Assembly: GCA_017562135.1 (NCBI GenBank)
Contig: QEYB01000282.1
Coordinates: 887,501 to 951,500 of the forward strand
Origin: Dipylidium caninum
Taxonomy: Eukaryota > Platyhelminthes > Cestoda > Cyclophyllidea > Dipylidiidae
DNA length: 64,000 nt
Direction: 5' to 3'
Below, in pieces: positions 1-11,300 of the stretch (position 1 is its first letter; the number at the start of each line of letters is the position of its first letter). A program made the translations under genes and the position numbers. Under the pieces are notes generated by a model, which was not told the origin of the DNA, searched no databases, and was given only the letters and a program-made list of their open reading frames with translations.

Positions 1-275
1 ACGCAATTCCCGCATCCACGGACTGCGAACAGTTAACCAAACCGGAAGCCGTAAAGTCAAGGTTAAAAGTCACTTTGCTCTGCACAGTTAAGTGGTAAGT
101 TGCCTGCGAGGTCATTAGACCACTAAAAACGCCTAAATCTTTTGCCTCAGACGATGTAACACCAACTACCTCGCCGCATTATTACCACGACGGGTGATGC
201 AGACGGGTAGACGGGGGAGCAAGGACTTTGGGGGTATTAGACATAAAAGGGAGAAAGGTGCACCTGTCCCCTTCT

Positions 276-600
276 CCTTCCTTCCTTCCTTCCTTCCTTC
301 CTTCCTTCCTTCCATCCATCTGTCCTTCTTTGCTTGTTTACTTTCTTTATTTCCCAATTTGCGCTTTCCTTTCATTCCTTCAATACGTCCCTCTTTCGTT
401 ACTTATCTCCCCGCTTCCTTGTTTCCTTCCCTACTCCCTTCCTTCCTTCCTTCCTTCCTTCCTTCCTTCCTTCCTTCCTTCCTTCCTTCCTTCCTTCATC
501 TTTCCTTTCTTTCTTTCTTTTCTTTCTTTCTTTCTTTCTTCCTCCTTCCTTCCTTCCTTCTTTCCTTCCTTCCTTCCTTCCTTCCTTCCTTTCCTCCCTA
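276..600. repeat. (CCTT)n microsatellite, compound pyrimidine tract
   Basis: Two blocks of tandem CCTT/CTTT units (about 276-313 and 435-597) are separated by a degenerate pyrimidine stretch. The top strand stays almost purely pyrimidine across the tract. All long open frames here simply translate the repeat (Pro-Ser-Phe-Leu or Arg-Lys-Glu-Gly) and are not genes. Confidence 0.95.
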
Positions 601-1202
601 ACTGCCTTCCTTGCTTCCTGCCCCCCTCCTCTCCTTCTTCCCTTCTCCCCCTTCCTTCCCTCTTTCCTCCCTCTATTCAGATCAAACGCCCTCAACGGTG
701 ACACAGTAAGACGTTGAAATGAATGGCATTTCGTCGACCGGTCAGTCCACACTGGATTTATGTAGGCTCGTCCAGTTGACTTGTTTCACTCTCTCTTCCA
801 CTTCCAATTCTTTCCTGAGCTCCACCGTGGGCAACAGCGTTTGTCCGCAGTTGCGGGGGGGGGAGAGGAGCTGCTAAAATTTCCCCTCAAAATTGTGCAT
901 CCAAAGTAAATTATTTCACCTTTTATTCTCCAACAGCGGCTTTAATTGTCTCCAGAGAAGAAAATTTTGTGGTCTAATCTCTCTACCCCGAAATGGCTCA
1001 GACTCACCGATGGGGGTAATTTGTGTGAGAAGCTCACTCAACTTCACAGAAGACCGCTTCACTCACGTCGCCTAGGTGTGAGACCATGTGACTTCAATTA
1101 GGATGGCGGTAAAATCACCTTCGACAGTCTATGCCAACTCAGTCTGCCACACTAAGTATTCTTCCTCTCAACTTCCCGCCCTAACAGCAACCACAAAATA
1201 GG

Positions 1203-2180
1203 AGGGTGGAAACTATGAAAGTGGCGTTTTTACCTCGCCTATGCCCGGTTGCGACTGAGAGAGGCAACCTGTAACGTTGGCTCGACATTTTTACTTATTA
1301 ATTGTAAAGGTGTTCCTCTTACCCAATTTTGTAAAGTGTTTTTTGTGTTTTATGTCCCATTTCTATTTTCCTTTTCGTCGAAACCAAAGGAAAACAAAAA
1401 GCGGTTTGCATCTACTTTTCCTGTAGGAGTTCAAATAAGCCTCGACAAATGTTAAGGAAGTATTCGAAGATGCATCCAGTGAGGAAAAAGTGCTCGATGC
1501 TGATTCCAAAAAATTGCGTTCTGGCAATTTGAGAAGCGGCTAGGAGCCTCGCCTCGGGGAAGGCCACCACGGGCCTGCGTTGTTGTCGACGAGGAGGAGG
1601 AATTAAGGACGACGACACACACACACACACACATACAACCGTTAGTAAAACTAAGAACCGGAAAGTCGTACGAGCTGGCTGTGTGAAAACAAAATTTGCC
1701 CACAAGAGAGGATAGAGAAAGGAAAGGGGACTCATATGCGCCGTCCGGAGAGACGCAACTGCACATGATAGACCGTCCGCCAGAGCAAGTGAGCATGATA
1801 CGTCGGATGACGACCTCCACGTCAAGCTGCAATCACTGTTGTCAAATTAAATAACCTCTCCACAGTATGGAGTTCCACCCCCTCCTCCATATCTATCGCC
1901 CGTTATTTCCCTAACCGACTATTGCCTCTTTCGTTATTACGAATTATTTTTAATAGAAGAAAAAATGCCGCTGGAGAAGACTTTGAATGGTGTATTTTCT
2001 CTAAAAATGGTTATTTCTGAAAAATGGCATATGTGTCTTGGTCAATCAATGCCACAAAGTCGTAGGTGCCAATGCAAATTATTCCCATTGAATATAATTT
2101 TTTAATATTAGGAATTACCCTTTTTGTTTTCTACTTACGTTCAACACCCGTTTCACACTTTCCAATCTAATACCACCGGA
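1203..2180 (+). repeat. Dispersed repeat family, copy A
   Basis: About 1 kb of diverged but collinear similarity to 51365-52430 (same strand) and to the reverse complement of 54090-54960. Shared landmarks in order are: GTGGAAACTAT, TGCGACTGA, a CTACTTTTC(C/T)TG(T/G) stretch followed by GAGTTCA, a CTCGCCTCG/CGTCGCCTCG motif, the core AATTAAGG(A/G)CGACG (about 1600-1613), a CA microsatellite, and AAATAACTT/CTCTCC. No coding capacity or transposase-like frame is visible. It may be a solo LTR, a SINE-like or other non-autonomous element; terminal repeats and target-site duplications were not identified. Confidence 0.75.
1615..1634. repeat. (AC)n microsatellite inside repeat copy A
   Basis: Run of AC dinucleotides. 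It occupies the same relative place as the CA run of copy B, just after the AATTAAGG(A/G)CGACG core. Confidence 0.85.
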
Positions 2181-5100
2181 GTAGGTGGGCAGGGCGGATA
2201 ATGGGCAAAGCGTATGCTGAACTTCAAGGTTTCGATAATTCGGTCGGACGTGAGTTGGACGTCCTGTCCGAAATAATGGAGGTCTCCGGGGGCGGGAGGA
2301 GCGAGGGGAGCGGGTGGAAGGTGGGCGGAGGAGGAATGTTTGTCCTCCCCTTTGTTGGGTGTGTCTTTCGTGGGGAACAGCAATTGAGAGAATGAAAATA
2401 GGAAGAAATATTATCCCTTCATTACATTAGCCAAATATTTTGTCATGTCGGCAAAAAACTGACTCTCCCCAGTGGCTGGGAGAGGAAAGAACTCGATGGA
2501 ACGAAGCGAAGTATTATGTGTAGGGTGAAATTTTTTTTGTCGTTTGCCCGTTGGCAATCGAAGAGTGGTAAAAGAAAATTGTGCGTTTTTACTTTCACTG
2601 TTCACAAGATTCACCAGTTTATGAGATTCATTAGCTGAGTACCGGAGGCGAGATAAAACGTGGCGTGGCAGGGAAACTTACCCAGTGAGGAGATGAAAGT
2701 CTGGCTGAGGGGAATCGCAGTCTAAAGCGAGGCTAGCAACGACGACTGAACCGTTCCATGTGGGAAGGTGACGCTGTGGCATGGGGGAGGAAGTAGGCTC
2801 GGTCCAAATGTCACTGTTAACATCGCGTTTGCTGGCGTCGAGAACTGGGGAAAAGTTTATATTCGTTCCCAAATATTGCGTAGAAATTTTTAAACACCCA
2901 AACACACCCGTGAGAGAGAGGCTGGAGAAGGCGAGGGGGAGGGCAAGGAGGAGGAGGAGGAGGAGGCCGAAGACGAGGGATATAAAGTGACACTTTAACA
3001 TTGACAAATACTCGATTGTTTTATCTACTCGCCCACAAAGCCTCCGACACTATATATACTGCTTCCTATTACCTCACGTCTTTCGAGCAAAAGTCTTACG
3101 TACTAGTTTATAACTAAAATGGAAAATCCTTTGCCGCTTTGTCCTCGATCTCGACATTGTCGAAGCTCTTGACAATCAAACCATATTTGCGATTTTTGTC
3201 ACGAAAATAAATTCGCGCGGTAATCAAGGCCAAGAGTGCGGGAGGTCGTGGAGGAAAGGGAGACGACAGTCTCTTCAGCAGTCACATCGAGCGGCGACTC
3301 TTACCATTTTTCGCTCCTCCAGAAGCTCTTAACAGCAATCGCCGATTTTAATTAACGAGTGGACTTGGAAGCGTGACTAACGCCAAAAGTCCTTTTAACT
3401 CCCCGTATCGCAATCTTCACATATCAGACCACCCAGAACTGCTAGAAGAAGAACCTTTTATTTCACACTGATCGTAATTGTTTGCCACCGCCAAAAATCA
3501 TAAAATTACAGTCATTGGCCTACAACCACCCATTCTAGTCTGGTATCAGATTTATTGTGAACGACTGGCTGCAGACATGCCCCGGAAGCCGAACTTCCAA
3601 GAGTAATTACCTAGCGACAGGAATCGATTCACTTCAGAAAATTAGGATAAAAATAAAGTCTAATTGACGCCCCAAGACGGCATATATTTGGGGAAACACA
3701 TGAATGGGAGGAAATGATGAGAGTAGGGACTTCAGGTAAGCCAGAAGTTCAACGATTCGAGGATTGATAGGGTTGGCATTTATGAGAGAGGGCCGGTTAA
3801 GCAAAGTAGGTGTTAGAACATGCGTGGAAAGCATGAATCTTATCCAGGCGAGTGTATACCAAATGGTGTAACTAGGCGCCTCACATCGAACATTATAGTA
3901 GTAGTTTGGGCAAGGTGGGAGAAAGGTCAACACTACTTGTTAGGACATCCTTCTACTGATATTAAACAAGGTAATATTTCCACCCACTAGGGTAGGGAAT
4001 TCCTATTGGGGCAAGAAGGCCGTACACGTGCACACAGAGTCATGACTACTTGGCCACGAGGAAGAAATTAGCTAGACGAGAAATACGGCGAACAATCCTG
4101 TGTTCTCGCCATGTGGAATGGGAATTACGTGAGCAGCCACCGCAAGGTATGCCATTTCAACCACTAGAGACCCTATTGACTTCGGGCCATTCATTCAAAA
4201 AGACTGTGTGTGTATGCCCACACCGTCACGCGCCTTTCGTGCGTCATTTCACACGTGCATGTGTGCTTATGACCACACGGAGAGGGTGGGGCAAAGGCAT
4301 TTGGATGACACATAAGGAAGGCTAAATTTGTTTTCTTATTCATTTATCTCTGACCATGAAGGCTTAACAAAAATATTAGCCGATGAAAGTCGCAAACTTT
4401 TGGTAACGTTAAAACGGGCATCATTAAAATTAAGTATACATCAACGTCTACTCAGGGTGCGCATAGATGTAGGTATTGAGGATTGCAAAACGTCGATAAA
4501 CATTATGATACGAGGTTCTTACTAACACATTGATTCAGCAAAGGGCAGTAGCGACGAATACGATGACAAAAAGGACTGCCACAGTTGGGAATACCCCTGT
4601 GGCGAAGTACTGCATTGGTTGTTTTAGTATGGCACGGAGTTAAGTTTTTGATTGAGGCATTTAAATATTCGATGGCATTTAAACCTGATCATTTACCTCT
4701 ATCTGTGCGAAAACAGAAACATTTAAATATGGATTAGCCTTAAATGGGCTGGTGAACCAACATTCAACGTGAAATGATGTAGAGAATATAAGGATAGGAG
4801 AAATTGCGTCCCTATAAGCATGGAATTCGATTTGAAGAATCACTATTCAAAAGGCCGAAAAGAGAAATTTGACGTGTTTATATCCATAATTCGTAACAGC
4901 CAATTGACTGAAGAATAAAACAACCAATTGTTGAGGGCTGAAGTATAGGATACAGAAAAATTCTGCAAAATTAACAGTGAAAGAATTTTTATTAATAAAA
5001 ATAACACAGTCTAATACTTTCTAATATATGTCATTTTCATATATTTAAATAAATTTAAAAATTGGTATAGACGATGTTAATTATCTCAAACATCATCCTA

Positions 5101-5194
5101 AGCATAACTAATATATTTCAATGCAGAAGCCTCAATATAACGTAGTTGTTGGTGGGCTATATTCAGTGGCGCGGAACACGAATAGTCCTCAAGA

Positions 5195-5908
5195 ATGTCC
5201 AAGCGTGGTAGGTTTGGTGTCATGATTTTCGTCCTACCCTTCAACTTACATCTACACCTTTGTAATTTGCCTTCGTGAAAAGGGCGTGGTGGTTCCTCCG
5301 GAGGCAAGTTTCGCATCACCCTCGGCCTGCCGACAGGTGCAGTGATGAACTGCGCTGACAACACAGGTGCCAAAAATCTATACGTGATCGCTGTCTTCGG
5401 TGTGAGAGGACGATTGAACCGTTTGCCATCAGCGGCTACAGGAGACTGTGTGGTGTGCTCAGTAAAGAAGGGCAAGCCAGAACTTCGTAAGAAGGTGTGG
5501 CAAGCTGTTGTGATACGTCAGCGAAAAGCCTTTCGTCGAAAGGATGGGACTTTTATATACTTTGAGGATAACGCGGGTGTGATAGTGAAATCGAATGGAG
5601 AAATGAAAGGTGAGTGGATGTTAATGTGATGGAATAAGTGTGATGATGGTGGGCCAGCAAGCCGAATTGCGTCAGTGAGTTGCTAGACGCCCAGACAGCT
5701 TGCGAGAAAGAGGTGTTCTAAATGTCCCGACTGTTTAGATCACAACATAAGAGGTGGGGTATGTTTGTGTTGTTGTGGGTGGGTTATTTTACGTGGAATG
5801 AATGTTATGAATTTGTTTTCACAAGGTTCTGCTATTACTGGGCCAGTGGCGAAGGAGTGTGCTGACATGTGGCCGAAGATCGCTTCCAGTGCTGGGTCCA
5901 TTCACTGA
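5195..5908 (+). CDS. RPL23: 60S ribosomal protein L23 (uL14), copy 1
   Basis: Component of the large ribosomal subunit near the intersubunit face. I join exons 5195-5207, 5283-5609 and 5826-5908: 423 nt, 140 residues, the same length as animal RPL23. The ATG opens MSKRG; the first intron (75 nt, gtaggt...ag) splits the Gly codon, and exon 2 continues as [20 protein letters not shown], then [19 protein letters not shown] and the basic uL14 motif [11 protein letters not shown]. Exon 3 ends SSAGSIH. All phases agree. A second intact copy lies at 7454-8169; exons 2-3 and intron 2 are almost identical, but exon 1, intron 1 and the upstream DNA differ. The AATAAA found just after the stop in copy 2 is AAACAA here; the next AATAAA is at 6015. 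Confidence 0.96.
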
Positions 5909-5920
5909 ATCGTGAAACAA
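5283..5920 (+). repeat. RPL23 duplicated block, unit 1
   Basis: About 638 bp nearly identical to 7544-8181, covering exon 2, intron 2, exon 3 and about 12 bp after the stop. I saw only a handful of substitutions (for example GGT/GGC, GCA/GCT, GTG/GTA and ACA/ACG third positions in exon 2 and two changes in intron 2). Similarity stops exactly at the intron 1 acceptor and shortly after the stop. Confidence 0.93.
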
Positions 5921-7453
5921 ATTTTTCAGTGAAGATCGACCATTTTACTTGTATTATCAGGTGATCTCGTCAGGTGATGCTATCCTTCATTTTTTATGCC
6001 GTTAATGAAAGAGGAATAAACACTGGTCTAGAAATCCGCTGATTTGTGCCGTTGGGAGGTTAAGAAATGCCCAACCTCATGTGATAGCTGTCTTAAACCG
6101 ATTCGTGTGACGTAGGCCCATTTTTGTCGCATTAGCTCGGCATTGATGTTCATCACGAGTGGCAAATCGTCCGCTTTCCGGACCAGTCATTCCTCTTAAA
6201 CAAGTTCAACGTATTCGCTTGCGATGTGACCAGGCTATATTTGTGCAAATGCTGATAGAGAGTGGTCCAAGCATTTTACTCTTGAAACTATGTGTTTTGG
6301 ACACGATTACGGAGGTATTTTGGCTCTGACGTCATAAAGGATGTTAACGAGGATGTCCTTTCGGTTCAGACCGTTTCTTACCCTGACATCAACATCCCGA
6401 CACCTCCCACTCAACAGCCCGGCAATAGCCGTGTCTATGGTTAGTAAGTTACTAGAGGGCCTCTTGTAACTGCATGCCCGGACATGACGTGTTCAGAAGG
6501 GAAAGTGATGTTCATCTGCAGTGCATGAAAAAGTATTTTATCCTTAGGTGTTGGAGTATTCAAGCAGCGAGACTTCATGCGAGACGTGCTTTACTGTGTA
6601 CTAATTCCATCTGTTTATATGAGAGCAACGGTAATAGGCAGGGCGCTATCATGTTAAGATGGCAAATGAGAAAGATATCATGGCTAGAATGATCTCATTT
6701 TTTAACTTATGATTTTTTCGGAACCAAGGTGTTTTCGTTGATGTTTTTTTTGGAGTTCGCCGCAACAGTTTTCTTGGGGCGATCGCCTTTTTTACTTAGT
6801 GGTGGGTATTACAGCGCTGAGCCGTACATTTCAAATGTTTCATTGGCATTGTCTGCTCAATCAACCAGGTTGAGGAGCTTTTCCAGTTATAGGCTAAGCT
6901 CTCCCCGCTAAATAACACTATGGGGTTGGAGTTAATTTGCTTTTTTTACCCAAAAAATTAAGAAACAACTACAAAATAACATGAGTGGTAAAGAATCGAA
7001 CTCGGTGCTTGAAGTATAGGCTGGCTTTTCGACAAGTGGAAGGACATTCTTCACGCTAATTGCCTTAGATAACATGCAATACACACATAGTGGTTGTTAA
7101 CTTATATTAACAAGGCAGGCAGCCGCTTTTATCTGTACGAAATCAAATTTGAATGTGGAGTAAAATTTCTGGAGTCCTGATGGGGTTATTCAGCTAGACA
7201 AGGCCGAAATTATTAACCGGCGAGGTCTCTCCTTTTGGTTTATGCTATTACAGGCTTTGCTTAAAAATTGCTATTCATTATAGCTAATGCAATATTTCAA
7301 ATAGCAAAACATAGCAAATCATTCGTAATTGGATCGCCACGAAGTTTTAAAAAGTGTGCAATAATGATTCACACACAAGAGAACACGGGGTTGATTATGC
7401 AACGCTGTTGTTTTGACGCATCAAATTGGGCGCAGCGCGTCTTTCGAGCTACA
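5921..7453. other. Intergenic region between the RPL23 copies
   Basis: About 1.5 kb of AT-rich unique sequence. It has one AATAAA at 6015-6020 that could end copy 1 transcripts. Short open frames (for example 6474-6692) have no recognisable similarity. The last 20 bases before the copy 2 ATG contain GTCTTTC, resembling the pyrimidine start tract of ribosomal protein mRNAs. Confidence 0.5.
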
Positions 7454-8169
7454 ATGTCGAAGCGTGGTATGTGCTAGTTGGGGTAATATAATGCTAGTAA
7501 AGAAGATTTTTTGTGGTGTTGCTAACTGCCTAACTCGTTGAAGGGCGTGGCGGTTCCTCCGGAGGCAAGTTTCGCATCACCCTCGGCCTGCCGACAGGTG
7601 CTGTGATGAACTGCGCTGACAACACAGGTGCCAAAAATCTATACGTGATCGCTGTCTTCGGTGTAAGAGGACGATTGAACCGTTTGCCATCAGCGGCTAC
7701 GGGAGACTGTGTGGTGTGCTCAGTAAAGAAGGGCAAGCCAGAACTTCGTAAGAAGGTGTGGCAAGCTGTTGTGATACGTCAGCGAAAAGCCTTTCGTCGA
7801 AAGGATGGGACTTTTATATACTTTGAGGATAACGCGGGTGTGATAGTGAAATCGAATGGAGAAATGAAAGGTGAGTGGATGTTAATGTGATGGAATAAGT
7901 GTGATGATGGTGGGCCAGCAAGCCGAATTGCGTCAGTGAGTTGCTAGACGCCCAGACAGCTTGCGAGAAAGAGGTGTTCTAAGTGTCCCGACTATTTAGA
8001 TCACAACATAAGAGGTGGGGTATGTTTGTGTTGTTGTGGGTGGGTTATTTTACGTGGAATGAATGTTATGAATTTGTTTTCACAAGGTTCTGCTATTACT
8101 GGGCCAGTGGCGAAGGAGTGTGCTGACATGTGGCCGAAGATCGCTTCCAGTGCTGGGTCCATTCACTGA
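7454..8169 (+). CDS. RPL23: 60S ribosomal protein L23 (uL14), copy 2
   Basis: Second complete uL14 gene: exons 7454-7466, 7544-7870 and 8087-8169, 423 nt, encoding the same 140-residue protein as copy 1 apart from silent changes I could see. Exon 1 again encodes MSKR plus the first base of Gly, but with TCG instead of TCC for Ser, and is followed by a different intron (gtatgtg...gttgaag, 77 nt). An AATAAA signal starts 8 bases after the stop. The gene converges on CFAP58, whose stop is only 226 bp away. Both copies look functional by sequence; which one is ancestral cannot be told here. Confidence 0.97.
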
Positions 8170-8181
8170 ATCGTGAAATAA
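7544..8181 (+). repeat. RPL23 duplicated block, unit 2
   Basis: Partner of 5283-5920, in direct orientation about 2.26 kb downstream. Confidence 0.93.
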
Positions 8182-8182
8182 A
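8177..8182 (+). other. Poly(A) signal of RPL23 copy 2
   Basis: AATAAA immediately after the stop codon. The aligned hexamer in copy 1 has a T-to-C change (AAACAA). Confidence 0.7.
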
Positions 8183-8395
8183 TTTTCATTTAATTTGGTG
8201 TTTCTCTTATTAATAGGTTGCTTTTCTGGTTCTTTTTAAACTCACTATTAGTCTTACTTTTCGTTAAAGTGGGAAGTTATTTTCCATGCTTTTGTTTACG
8301 CAATCCTTACTGACGGAATAGTTTTGGGGTCTTTTTATTAAGCTTTCTAGGTATTGATTTAACATTTGGGCTTTTGGGGATCTTTTCCACTTTGC

Positions 8396-11300
8396 TTATT
8401 TTACTTCGGGGATTGCACTCTTTTCTTCCGTTCTGTCTACCTCATCTTGTCCTGGATGTACATCTTCATCTTTACGGTCTGCATCATCCTCCTTATCGTC
8501 CTGATCCCGAAATTCTTGATCTGTATTTCTTTTATTTTCGTCTTCTCTTTCGGGCTGAATGCTGATGTCCGCCTCTCTCTCTTCGACGGCTTTCTTCTTT
8601 TCACTTTCTCTTCTTTTTTCTTTAATGTGCTGTTTTTTGAAGTACGCCATTTTTGTTGCGAGTAGTTCATTGTCTAGTTTCTCAATTTGGAGTTTGCAGT
8701 CTTTTATGTCTGTATCGTATTTTTCCATTTGTGCCGTCATTATCTGTGGGGAAATACATCCTCTTATGAAAAAAACCTTGGATCTGCACCGTCAATAAGG
8801 CGTATTCTCATTCTCTCGTATAAGGTCCACTAAACTTCGTTCATATCATGATAGGAAGTTTTTTCTTGAGACTGCTTCTATATCTAATGATTGTTATTTA
8901 TGTAGATGGTTTAGTTGGGTTTTATTTTCAATGTAGATAGTTACTCATAGTGCCTGAGTTTTCTGTTTGGCGAGTAAGGTTACCTTCATGGCTGCTAGCT
9001 TTTCCTGTAGACTATTCTCGTAGATGACCAGTTGTTCTGCTATCTCAGGACCAGGTTGACGAGCGAGGACTTGCTTTAGTTCCACATAAAGTTGCTCCTT
9101 CTTTTGTATTTGGATTTCCTTTTCTAAGACTTCCTCCGTCTTCCCGATCAGCGTTTCTGCAGGGTTTGAATTTTCTTGATCATTTCGAAGGAGGAGGGGT
9201 CGCTGCCCTGTCAAATAAGACACAGGTGTATAATTGGCAGGCGCTGATCACCTTTACTTCCGACTTGACACGGGTTGCTTTTGTGTTCTTATCAAGTGCT
9301 CTTGATAGTTTATCGTATTCCCTAACTTACAATTATTCTGTGTTCTTATAAAACGCTTTTTACGGTCATTCGTAACAGACGCGAGTAGCCCGTTATTTAC
9401 ACTCGATTTGATTTCATCTCAAACAACGGTGGAATATCGCTGAAATGTTTGTAAAATCTGAAAGCGACGTGGACTAAAGGCGTTGAAGTACATCTAATAA
9501 TTCTATTTACATACCAGTCGGCACGCTATTGATGTTATGGGTAAGACTAACGACTCAGTGTTGGACGCCGTTTAGCCAGTACTTCACTGCCTCGTCGTTA
9601 TCGTGATTACGGATAGGTTTGGGGTTATGCCGTACTTTCTATCCCATTAATTTGTATTAAATACGACGCGATTCGTACGTTGCCGCGTTAGGATGCGTTG
9701 ATTTCTCGAGTGAGGGAAAGCTCCTCTACTGCGATAACATGGAAAGTGCAATAGGTATGACATTGACTGGAGTAAAAAAGATAATGATAAAACTGTAAAC
9801 GAAACAAATGCAACAAACGATAAAACAGGGCTACCTCAGGAAGGAAATCGTAATTCCGCCAGTCTTCAAGATAGTATATCTGTAGACGTTTATATAAATA
9901 ACGATAGCAATCGGCAGAGCTAGCACGCCAGCCACATCTGGGATCAATTTTTTCCACTGGAGGTGACTTTAAACAGATTTTGTTGCAATGAATTAGAGGG
10001 TGCCTATTTAAACATTTCGCTTTCATGGGATCAGACAAGGCTCTAACACTGACTGAAAGATGAAACCCGGTCGGCCAACCATAAGGAAAAAATAAACACT
10101 ACAAGTGTTCGTTACCTCCAGTTTTCGCCATCGGTGCACATTGATGGGCTTTTTGAGTTCATCTTCCAGGGCCTTACATCTAACCTGCTCCCGACTAAGT
10201 TCCTTACGGGCTTTGATCACTTCGCGTTGGAGTTCTTCCATTTTTAGTGCTTTGGCTTGTAGCAATGCTTTCTCGCGACGAGTCTCGCAAATGTCTGCAC
10301 GAACGCGTCGCAGATCTTCTAACACTCTGTTAAACTGTGCTTCCCCTTTGTCCAAAACAGACTTCTGAATACGTATCTTCTCGTACAAATTTGCCAGCTC
10401 GTCATTGCGTCGCACCAATTGAATTCCCAAGATGTCCTTTTCGCTGATAACCTGATCCAACTCTTTCTTCTGCTTTGTTCGCTCGAATTCTGCTTCTGCA
10501 ATGATTCTGAGGAGTTTTCGCTCCTCGGCTTCCTGACTCTCCATTATTGAACGATTTTCTATTACTAGATCCTTCATTCTTTGCAATTCCTTTTGCATAT
10601 TATCGCGTTCTCGGGTCATTCTCGAGCACTCCGAGGTTTCCTGAACCATTAATACATCTTTGTTTGCAATTTCATCCTTCAACTGAGATATGTGGTGCGT
10701 CATAACATGAAGTTTTCTTTTCATTTCACCTATCTCATCTTGGGCCTCGATGAGATTTTTTGAGTAGAGATTCCTATCATTTTTCACAGCCTCGTAAAGA
10801 TTCTCCTGCTGCTTCAGCTTCGTTCTTGCTTCAGCAATTTTCTTTTTAAAGTCGAAGATCTGCATCTCCCTCAATTTCACTTCCTCCATTAGATCGAACA
10901 CTTTTTGAGTATAGATTGAGGCTTCTTTAAGGTAATGATCTCTTTCACTCTCCAGCATATTTATGATATGGTGCTGAGTTATCGCCTCTTGCTTGTAATT
11001 GGAGATCTCTTGCTCGAGATTCTGCTTTGACTGTTCGTGAAGTCGTAGGAGGTTTGCCTGCTTTGCAGCTTGACCGCGAATTTTGAAAAGAGACTTGGAT
11101 AGGGCGTCACGTTGTCTGGTCAACTCTTCACAAGATTTTCGATCACTCTCCAAGACTTTTCTTGTTGCTTCCAAGTCGCGATCAATTGCAGCGATGCTCT
11201 CACGTAGGCGATCCCTCGTCTGCTCCAGATCTTGTTTCTTCTCCTCAATACTGTTGATTCGTCGGCTGGTTGCCTCATTTTGCCTTACCAGTTTGGCATT

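Larger units (their letters stand above)
601..5194. other. Gene-poor left arm
   Basis: No exon with recognisable protein similarity was found. It contains dispersed repeat copy A (1203-2180), a short GAGG-rich patch near 2945-2970 and AT-rich unique sequence. Open frames are short, have no flanking splice sites that I can join, and match no family I know. Confidence 0.5.

Noticed and set aside
166..752. Overlapping long open frames on both strands
   Set aside because: They are translations of the CCTT/AAGG microsatellite.
1412..1832. Minus-strand open frames of 126-137 codons
   Set aside because: They cover the dispersed repeat and its AC run; the frames are not kept in copies B and C.
5098..5475. 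Minus-strand open frame over RPL23 copy 1 (and its twin at 7530-7736)
   Set aside because: Antisense shadow of the conserved uL14 exon; duplicated only because the exon is.
8366..8798. Plus-strand hydrophobic open frames resembling membrane proteins
   Set aside because: Antisense of the Glu/Lys-rich last exon of CFAP58, which naturally reads as Phe/Leu/Ser-rich.
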